Position numbers and translations under genes: made by a program. A DNA stretch of 64,000 nt from Toxoplasma gondii ME49 (lineage: Eukaryota; Apicomplexa; Conoidasida; Eucoccidiorida; Sarcocystidae), in assembly GCF_000006565.2 (NCBI RefSeq), contig NC_031469.1:1253245-1317244 (forward strand). Reading direction: 5' to 3'. The notes below the pieces were generated by a model. It ran no database searches, had not been told where the DNA came from, and saw only the letters and a program-made list of their open reading frames with translations. Positions 56,118-64,000 of this stretch are shown here, piece by piece (the first letter of the stretch is position 1; each line of letters begins with the position of its first letter).

Positions 56118-58712
56118 GGACATTACCGGGAAGGACGAGAACGAACAGGAAACTGCGGCAGAACGCGTGGAGCAAACGGCATTAAACGGGCTAGAAGCAG
56201 ACGGCAGCTTGGAGGACTAACGTTTTTTTGTGCCAGATGCGCCGTTCTCAAAAGGAGAATTTGTTAAGGAGCGCAAAAAAACCGACGTGGTCGTCTCGGC
56301 GATTCACGGTACTGGAGGTCAATGTCGAACACCGCTAGTGCTGACTGTGTGAGTGCCCCCTGTCGGGGTCGACTCTAAGAAGCAGTCTGGGACTGCAGTC
56401 AACGAACGTTGTTCTAGTGGGTACTCCCTCGATTCCGAACGATCTGTGTTGCACAAGCACTGCACAGAACAGAGCAGCTCTGTTGCTACCTGTGGATACT
56501 GCCCCGTCAGGCGCGGAAAAGGTGCAGCGCGTTCGCGCGTCTGTACATTTAGCAACTGCGTGTCAATAAGGCTGCCTACTGGTGCTAGTCCGCGTACCTA
56601 GGGAAAACGTTTCTCCGCAGTGGAGTTCTTCTTTTGGTATATAGATGAATAGGTGTAGTCATGAGATTTCTGCCACCACGGGAGAGAGACCAGGTCGCAG
56701 CAGCTAGGCTGCTAATCAAATGATTCTCATGATCTAGTCGCTGACGAACATTTGGAAGGCATATGTTGCCATTATCGTCGAGTTCGAACACAATAGACCC
56801 CGTTTCTCCAATACTATATTTGGGGTGCACACTAGCGAACGGTGCCCTTGAAGGTGAAACGGATAGCCGGTCACGACAGTATTAGTATTTCAGGACGTTC
56901 CGGCACGTCTTCAGACGAATTCTTTCTTGTGCAAGCAGGAAGAGCTTCGCTTGTTTCTAACGCAATATTTCAGCCCCAGCGAAGGCAAGGCATATCACCC
57001 TATGCGTTGGTTTATTCCGTCATCTGTAGACTCGGACCGAGAGGCCCGTAGGTTGTCTTAACTTGAACTTCCCAGTATACGAGTGAAGCGCCTTATGCCA
57101 AATGCATGCGTCAGAGACGGCCCAAAGTGCGAGTGTGAATGAATATGTCCCGGGAAGGAAATCATGAATGGTGTTCATTACTGTTTCCCCCAGTCATCTT
57201 CGAGGCACGGACAGCTCTACTCTGTCCTGATTCGTCGCCCGTGGCCTTTCGCCGTTTCCAGGAAACGAACCAGTACGTATTCGGGGGAGATGAGTTAGCA
57301 CTACACAAGCAAACGTCTGGAACGCGCAGCATGGCTGGCACTTTCACACTGATTCCTGGTTTCCAATCCTATTTCGCATCAGCAGGTGGGGACAGGAGTC
57401 TCTGTGTGAATCTCGTGTACTGTATCCTATCATTCGGGGCAAGATAGCAGAACAAGCCTGCTCGGAGTTCCACGTGGTTCCAACCGACACAACGGAGCAC
57501 AAACTAGCTATCTGGAGATTCAAGGTACGAGTGCCCTTCCGCAACGAGGCTGCTGTGTCCTTCTGTGTATCGGATGTTCACTTTTTCAATGTCACTGCCG
57601 CCACACGCACCAGAACCTGGAGAGTGGAAGCCTGCATTCTTGTGGAACTGCTCAGATAGAAAGCACAGCAGGAAAGTGAATTCGCTGCCGCCACAAGTGT
57701 ACGGTGTGGTCGCCACATCCAAGAGGTCTGACAAGTGTGCCACGGCAGAAAAGCGAAGGACGACGCTGCACAGGGCGACGTAAGTTCATGTTGCGACCAT
57801 GAGACCGCATGTTATTGGTGAGCGAGCAAACTGAGTAATCCATCGTTTTTGGACGTAATACACTCAAACAAATGCAGTATCTAGGGATGATTTTCCGCAT
57901 TCCGAAGAGAAAATTTTTGGAACTCGAATTCAGAAAACGCTTCTCTTTGTGGAAACACACCAAGTACTTCACGAAATAATCTGCATCTTAACAGGATTTA
58001 AAGAGGAGGAAGAAATTGGTCGTGGGTTTCTCTTCCTGGGAGGCTGTTTGTCTCGCTAGACTGGTGCATGCAGTCTGTGAGCAAAAAGAGGAGAGGCTAC
58101 AGACACACTGAATGTACAAAAAGGCTGATCAGTCCGCCCTGTTACTTCCGAGATGACAACGCATCTTCGTTTTCCGCCTCCTGAGCTGTGACCAAAGAAG
58201 ACTTCCCTTATTTTTCTTGAGCGGCTACGCGGTGCGTCTCTTTTTCTCCAGGACACTATCCTGTCGCTTGGTGACACTGTGTGTTGACCGCGAACGTTGT
58301 GGTCTTTCATTCGCTAGTTGTTTCGGCCGTGCTCCTCTTGTTGCTCGTAACACAATCGAGGAAAATTATATCAGTCTTTTGCGCAGCGCAAATCTTTACT
58401 CAGCACATCAACTGGTTGTCAAAGAACTCTGTGGTTGGCCACGGGCAGTCCCATGCGCCCATCCCAGCTGCACGCGCCTTTCTGTCTGTTAAATTCGTGC
58501 TCTGCGAATTCTTTCTGGGCAGAAGGGTCGAACTGCCCCGCTGGCTGTGTAACCACGTGGATTTGCCGCTGGATTCGGGAAAGCACAACTGGAAAGTATG
58601 GAATTTCTGGCAGATCACAGAGCGGCTTAACTTCTTGCATCCCGCCACACAGCTCTGCACAGAAAAAGACGGCACTAAAGCATTAGAGATTCTCTGTGTG
58701 TTTTGAGGCAGA
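56118..58712. other. Intergenic region between PGAM5 and TRAPPC2 genes
   Basis: Carries the PGAM5 3' UTR and the TRAPPC2 promoter. Several 60-140-codon frames exist on both strands but none shows a family, a codon pattern or matching splice sites. Confidence 0.4.
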
Positions 58713-59135
58713 ATGTCTACGACGTCCAGTGTTTTTGTATTGGTTATTGTTGGAAAAGGGGACACTCCCCTTTACGAAGCGGATCTGTCGTCTCCAGGAA
58801 AACGTGAAGATTCGCCCCATTATGACCAGTTCATCATTCATCAAGCGCTGGACGCCGTTGACGAATGTGTCTGGCAAACTCAGTCCATGTATCTGAAGAA
58901 CTGTGACAGTTTTCGCGACTTCCTCGTTTCAGCTTACTGCACAGCGGGCCACGTCAAGTTTCTCCTCCTCCATAAAAACCGGGGTAGCAACGAAGGGATC
59001 AAGAACTTCTTTTCAGACGTGCACGAGCTGTTCCTTAGGGTCCTTATCAATCCCTTGTATGAAGTTAACGGCCTCATTACGAGCCAGAGCTTCGACCAAC
59101 TCGTCAGAGCCGCCGCAAAGAAACACTTGCACTGA
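58713..59135 (+). CDS. TRAPPC2: TRAPP complex subunit TRAPPC2 (sedlin, Trs20)
   Basis: Intronless gene for 140 residues, the same length as human sedlin. TRAPPC2 is a core subunit of the TRAPP tethering complexes that act as Rab GTPase exchange factors in ER-Golgi traffic. It has the longin-like fold with VFVLVIVGKGDTPLYEADL at the N-terminus, FIIHQALDAVDE with the conserved aspartate, the MYLKNCDSFRDFLVSAYCTAGH strand and loop, IKNFFSDVHELF, and NPLYE followed by SFDQLVRAAAKKHL at the end. The start is the first ATG and coincides with the family start. It is the only clearly intronless conserved housekeeping gene in the window besides the Dabb gene. Confidence 0.96.
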   Translation: MSTTSSVFVLVIVGKGDTPLYEADLSSPGKREDSPHYDQFIIHQALDAVDECVWQTQSMYLKNCDSFRDFLVSAYCTAGHVKFLLLHKNRGSNEGIKNFFSDVHELFLRVLINPLYEVNGLITSQSFDQLVRAAAKKHLH

Positions 59136-61466
59136 GAATGACGCTGACCGCGAAGAACTGAAAACGGCTTGTCCAGATTTCACGGTGTCGGCGCTGTGCT
59201 GAAGTAGGCGCACTCTCCGTGGTTAGAAAATACGGCAGGAAGCGAGGATTCTCGGCAAAAAGGTGGAGTTTCTGCAGGTCCGCGCGGCAGTGCGAATTTG
59301 TGGTGTATACACGCTCCTGGTGTCTGGGAAGAAAACTGTATTGGTGAACAAGTGTGCCCTCTCCGGTTTGCACCGACAGCTTCGAAGCATTCTATATCAC
59401 TATTTCTTCCCAGGTAGGCGCCTGCTCTTCGCACACGCTGCCACTTTATCTCCGAAATAGCCCAAACTGGTGGCGTCTATAGCGGCACACTGAATTTGAA
59501 AAGCTACTTGATCTGCAGTGTTTCCGCGTAGAAACACTATGAACATTATCTGTATTAAGCTTGTCCGGTTACCGTTTCCACCGTCGCATGGTATCGTGAG
59601 CGGTGTGAGCACTTCGGCAAAGCGAGGTTTCGCTGTAACCTTCTGACACATGACTAGGCTTTACATCGAAACAAAAGTTCTGCTTTGTTACGTGACGATG
59701 ACAAAATCTCAGATTTTTCTCATTGACTAGCAGTTACCATCAGAAGTTGCTTTTTACGTGATCGCTTCCCATTTTGTATGCTGGACGTCACGTCGTCATC
59801 TAATTCTGTGAAATCTAACCTTTGAAAGATTATGCATATGCTATAAGGGTACAACTATCACGCGGGCACCGTCTTGTCAACTGGGGACTAAGCCACTTAA
59901 ATACCTGTTCCAGCGTAGCGACCAGCCTTCCCGGAGCCAGTGTACGAGCATGCAGTGCCACCGGAGGCTGTCAGGTTTGAGTGAGGCAACTCACCCGATC
60001 CGTTCCTTCTACCGTATCTGAGGCGAAGAAGTAGGCGCACGTCGCAAGTAGCATGCACGCGATCTGTGACTCGAGGCAATCCACCGCTGTAGCCTCCAAA
60101 CCAGTTAGGAAGAGTGACTGTCTCACGCCGTCAAGCTAAACTTCATGCTGCACCTATGCCATCAGAACGTATCAACTCTCCCACCTTTCAGGTGAGAGTT
60201 GGAAAGTGCTTCGGTGCTTTGGTGGTAGTGTACTGGAACGTAGATGGCCGGCGGTTGTCAGTCACACGCACTCAATCCATCACTGTGATTTACCTTTTTC
60301 TCATGCGGCAGCAAGAGACGACCTCTCCGTCCTTAGTCACTTGTGACGCCTTCTAACTTCTGCACCTTGCTTGATGGCATTATCCCAGTTCCACCTGATT
60401 ACACGCGGTACTCCGTGTATCGATTGCAAGTGTCAGATACAGTCTCGCTATCAACGGGCACCCCACGTGCTCTTATTGCTGGTAGTCCGCCAAGCAAATG
60501 CTGCACGTGAAGGACACCCGGAAAGCAAGGAAGTCGACGCTTATTGGAAACTCAGTGGTTTTACACCCGAAATGAACAAACCCACTTCTTGGGGTAGTCA
60601 AACCCCCAAGAATTGGGTCCGCCTGCTCTGGTTTGCCCCAGCACAAGACAACAGCTGCACACGAGAATTGGTCAGCAAGCTGCACTATGCCCTACTTATA
60701 TGTTAAGCTGGTGATTGACCGGTCAACTTCGGAATGTAAGCACGTGGATCTCTCTATATTCTTGGCACTCTTCTAGCTATGGTGAAACCCCGGCTTGTGG
60801 GCAATAGCTATGGGCGTCGCAATGAATTACTCGGGTAGAGCATGCGAAGCGTCATGCGGCTGGTTAGCAAGACACGCAAAGACGCGAGCGCCGAGGTGTG
60901 AGAACCTGAGTCATCAACTGGTTGTTATAGCCACGCCAGATTTACATCCACCCCATTTCGTTGGACTTCGGTGGATAGCCTTTGCAAGGGTCCGGCAAAG
61001 ACTCCCTGCCTCTCCTTCCCTTCTCTGCTGCAGGGGTGCGACTGAAGAGTTTGACAAGCGAAAATTAGAGGCCGCCGTGGCATTCGTGGCTGGCTGGCAC
61101 TGACCGGTCGCCGCCGTCACCTTTTTGTAGCAAGTCAGAGGGTCTCCGGAATGACAGGAGGAAATGAAGACCAAAGAATTTTCGTGGCAAACACTTTGCA
61201 TGCATGTCTGGGCCATCCTCGTAATCACTTTCTGTTGCCAGCTGTGTCCGTCTGTTGATTACAAGGAAGCCGGCACGCTTGAGTCGCCCTCGTTTCGACA
61301 CGAGGTCCAGTCAGCTTCTTGAATGTAAAAAGTTCTGTAGTAACCTGTTACATCAGAAATGCGCTCGCTTTTTCTAGTGCATTCGGGCGCCGGCGTGAGG
61401 GGGAAAAGGCTGAGGCGTTCTTACTGAATTTATGTTTACCTTACCGCTCTGCGGCACAATTCAAGC
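59136..61466. other. Intergenic region
   Basis: Should hold the TRAPPC2 3' UTR. On the minus strand an exon-like segment (59995-60117) with a GTGAGT donor stands out, but no companion exon or family was found. Otherwise nothing recognised. Confidence 0.35.
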
Positions 61467-61946
61467 ATGCACGGCCTATCTCTCTGTGGGAGTGCCGCCC
61501 CCTTTCGGCACTTCATACTTTTTCTGCTTCATTTGTGCCTAGTTGTTCTGCTTGGGTATCTTACAATTCCCAGTAGTGGACGGGCACCCGCCTCAGCTGT
61601 CCGGATACCGGGGTCCGTTGCTCATCAACAGGCAAACGGAGTTCTGGCCGAGCAACGCTGGCCTCCGACAGGCGAGCACGGCGCAAAGGGTTTACTGTCT
61701 GACAGATTCATGCATCTTCAAGCTGTCAGCTTGAGCAATACAGCCAGCGATTTCGCCACATCTGATTCTCTACCAGAATCGTTTTTTCAATACTACGTGA
61801 AGCCTGTGAGCCCTCACCAGACCGCCCTCAAATGGCTAGGTATTTCGTTTTTAATTCTTATGGGTGTCGGGCTGCTGGCTACCATCCTTTCGTGCCTCTT
61901 CTCCTCCGCTCCGTACGCAAAAGAGAGGCGGGCACACCATCACTGA
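61467..61946 (+). CDS. Small membrane or secretory protein, two hydrophobic segments, unknown
   Basis: Single open frame of 159 residues from ATG 61467 to TGA 61946. The N-terminus has a hydrophobic core at about 17-32 (ILFLLHLCLVVLLGYL) that would serve as a signal peptide or anchor. A polar middle follows, then a strong membrane helix near 125-147 (LGISFLILMGVGLLATILSC) and a short basic tail (KERRAHHH). This layout fits a small single-pass secretory protein such as dense-granule proteins have, but it is a topology argument only; no family is recognised. The next gene, on the other strand, ends only 295 bases away. Confidence 0.5.
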   Translation: MHGLSLCGSAAPFRHFILFLLHLCLVVLLGYLTIPSSGRAPASAVRIPGSVAHQQANGVLAEQRWPPTGEHGAKGLLSDRFMHLQAVSLSNTASDFATSDSLPESFFQYYVKPVSPHQTALKWLGISFLILMGVGLLATILSCLFSSAPYAKERRAHHH

Positions 61947-62240
61947 CAGTTCGGGAGAAAGACCTGTTTTGTCGACACAGAGAGCCTCCGATTCAGAACA
62001 AGATACGATTACCAGGCCATGTGAAGAGCAGGGGGAATCCTGAGGTGTACAGGTGCAAGTTTGCATGGCTTGCGGATTTTCGGCATCAAGCGTAGTTTCA
62101 CGTGTAGCTCTCATTAACAGGGTATTCAAGTAGTTAGCGATTTTCATCGTCGCTCCAAATAAAACGCGTGCCCTTCACGAAGCCTTTGGCGGCTCGTAAT
62201 CTTACAGGCGAGCAAGCATGGAGTCTTGCGAAGTGGCCAA
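61947..62240. other. Short gap between convergent genes
   Basis: Separates the stop codons of the plus-strand membrane protein and the minus-strand RqcH-like gene. Nothing specific seen. Confidence 0.4.
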
Positions 62241-63467
62241 CTAGCCAGTCTTTTGCGGCATCGTTGTCTTCTGTGGCGTTTCAGCCCGTGCCGAACTGGG
62301 GGCTGTCGTTTTGGGTCTGTGTTTCTTCTTGTTATTCAACTCGACGCGTTCTTCCATGATTTTTTTCACAAGCTCCTCGACGGCCGATGGTCTGTACCGC
62401 AAAACAGGGAAGTCAATAATATCGTACAGCGCTGTGTACGGCGCTACTGCAGTACGGCCAATAGTGTTTTGTTTGCCCTATAGGTGGCTGAAGAGGAGCT
62501 TCTGACAAAATATTTCCAGAGATACATTTCTGGGACGTCCCGTTTTCCTCGCTGTCATTGCTATAAACAAACTGAGATCGCAATAACAATAAAGATGGTA
62601 AAGATGCCAGTTTTAGTGACTGCGCCTCGCAACGTGACCGCGTATACATACCTTCCCATTGTGGTCTGGGGAGAAGCGACGTGGACCGTGCCAACAGGTG
62701 CTCCTTTGACTTTTGACACATTTTTCGCCGTAGTGAACGTCACTGCCATCTGCTCACTTTTTCCGCGGCCTTTGGAGAAGTAGCATGCGCAGTCAGCGGC
62801 CAACTGCATATGATGCTTCGTCGGTTTCCACGAGCACCCCTGACCGCGTAGAATCACGTGAGCTCCAGGAAAGTCCCTTACATGGAACCACAGGTCGGTA
62901 GGCCTTGCAACGACCAAGCTAACACGCTCGTTCTACACAGAAAAATCACATTCAAAGAACTTTGTATGTTGTGTTCCATCGGAGAAGTCGTCACACAGAG
63001 CACTGAAGGTCCGGAGCGCTTGTGAACGTGTAAAACCAATATGCGGATGATGCTTTCGTACGGAGTATGTGGGACCCGCTGACCCTCTCCAGATGGGTGA
63101 GAACTAACGCTCTTGAATCGTCGAGATTGCATGTTCACCACGTGTCCGGCGGAGTCGTGTCAGATAATCTGTCATCGATGCCGTCCTCATTGCCAAAGGG
63201 TAGACCCTCGTGTTCTGCGATAAGTTTTCTGTATGGTTTTAGCGTTCAAAAAAAAGAGGGATCCACCCCCCAGTATTCAGAAAACGTGGGTACACCTAAG
63301 CCAAACATATTTGCCTCTGCAAGGAGGTGCATTAACTTTAGTGGACTGACCTGCTCTGCCGTCCGCCCAATTATCAACGTCGTCCAATTACCGTCATCCT
63401 CGTCAATCTTCAGTGTTAGCAGGCCCCGCTCTACACCCGTGTCTGTTGTAATCCATCGTTGGTTCGA
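62241..63467 (-). CDS. Bacterial-type RqcH/FbpA-like protein, NFACT-R domain (C-terminal part)
   Basis: Three exons in phase: 63351..63467, 62652..62932 and 62241..62391 (stop TAG at 62241). Upstream exons were not found and probably lie to the right. The reading matches the NFACT-R (DUF814) domain of bacterial RqcH/FbpA and its plastid relatives: LIIGRTAEQNERVSLVVARP, DLWFHVRDFPGAHVILR, LQLAADCACYFSKGRG, then NVSKVKGAPVGTV. These motifs differ from those I recall for the eukaryotic cytosolic NEMF/Rqc2 form. RqcH binds stalled large ribosomal subunits and recruits tRNA to add C-terminal tails. A basic helical tail ends the protein (VKKIMEERVELNNKKKHRPK). An apicoplast or mitochondrial role is inferred from the bacterial type. 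The missing N-terminal NFACT-N and coiled-coil regions would decide the subfamily. Confidence 0.78.
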
Positions 63468-64000
63468 CTGCGGACTCGAAGGATTCGAAAAACAAGAAAC
63501 CAGCTCAGCCTACGCACATGGGTAGCAAACACCGGGTCGAAGGCGTATTCTTTCTGTTTCTGTATGGATGCACCTATGCAAGCAGAAAACTGTCGCCTCA
63601 GAACCACGCAGTCTGGCAAGCATTTAGATCACATGATCAAAGCATGGCAAGTCCGCTCAAAGAAATGCTCCACTTTTTATCAGAAGAACGGCACTTTTAA
63701 ATCGGATTCCATGGTGTGCGCAACACCGTTTCTGCTGTCTAAACCTCTCCGTACCCTGTGTTGTCCCACTATCGGGGCTGTCAGCTGTGACGGTAGAATT
63801 GAAAATGCTCTCGGGAGATGATGCCTCTGTCTCTTATTTGCCTCACAATGGTCCGCTAGAAATGGGGAAATCTCACAGAAATGAGTTCGGTGCGGAGTGG
63901 CCTCCACTCCTGTTGAAACAAAATTTTGCAGGTTGTTCCAGGACGGGCCGGAGGTACCCTGCCATGCGGGGGTGTACCGCGTGGAGAAGGCACTGGGAAA
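63468..64000. other. Right-edge region, unresolved
   Basis: Expected to hold intron or further 5' exons of the RqcH-like gene on the minus strand. On the plus strand, an acceptor-like TTTTGCAG at 63923-63930 is followed by an open frame to the window end. I could not choose between the two readings. Confidence 0.3.

Noticed and set aside
58281..58706. Plus-strand frame with a strong hydrophobic start just upstream of TRAPPC2
   Set aside because: No family, no conserved tail, and it lies in the expected 5' UTR; the signal-like start is likely chance.
63931..64000. Plus-strand exon after TTTTGCAG at the right edge
   Set aside because: Open to the window end and protein-like, but the minus strand is also open there and the RqcH-like gene should extend this way; no evidence decides.

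Overview
The window reads as nuclear DNA of a coccidian apicomplexan, most likely Toxoplasma gondii or a close sarcocystid (Hammondia, Neospora). Reasons: intron-rich genes with short exons and GT-AG splicing, near-even base composition, many (AT)n tracts and long pyrimidine runs, proteins carrying long Ala/Ser/Pro/charged inserts, and a gene set (split eIF3b, PSMG3, PGAM5, sedlin, an organellar-type RqcH) that fits an alveolate parasite. The organism call is inference. Exon borders come from reading-frame phase, splice consensus and remembered family alignments; no search was run.

Layout. 0.2-2.4 kb (minus): CPPED1-like metallophosphatase, running off the left edge. 3.6-3.9 kb (plus): small stress-responsive A/B-barrel (Dabb) protein. 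5.4-6.1 kb (minus): possible two-exon gene of unknown function. 6.4-16.6 kb (minus): complete eIF3b in 17 exons, all phases consistent. 17.3-18.9 kb (minus): fragments of a divergent mitochondrial-carrier-like gene. 19.4-21.2 kb (plus): PSMG3-type proteasome assembly chaperone. 23.7-28.6 kb (plus): 816-residue protein with a hydrophobic N-terminus and a CS (p23/NudC-like) domain. 28.6-31.2 kb: gene-free gap between two 3' ends. 31.2-48.7 kb (minus): one very large gene described below. 52.0-56.1 kb (plus): PGAM5. 58.7-59.1 kb (plus): intronless TRAPPC2/sedlin. 61.5-61.9 kb (plus): small protein with two hydrophobic segments. 62.2-63.5 kb and beyond (minus): C-terminal part of a bacterial-type RqcH/FbpA protein (NFACT-R domain).

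The standout is the 31.2-48.7 kb gene. Read on the minus strand it encodes two successive ACT-ACT-HAD units. The second unit is a normal phosphoserine phosphatase (FDMDST nucleophile motif, VISGG, GDGSND). The first is the same fold, exon by exon, but with its catalytic signatures replaced (FGLNEV in place of FDMDST, ANYENF in place of GDGSND), so it looks like a built-in pseudophosphatase. The last exon of the dead unit splices in phase into the exon that carries the next ACT domain, so I read the whole as a single polypeptide of about 1,870 residues. Two of its introns appear to be GC-AG.

The genes do not form an operon and I see no common pathway. Themes are translation (eIF3b, RqcH), proteostasis (PSMG3, CS-domain protein), phosphatases (CPPED1, PGAM5, the double PSP) and vesicle traffic (TRAPPC2).
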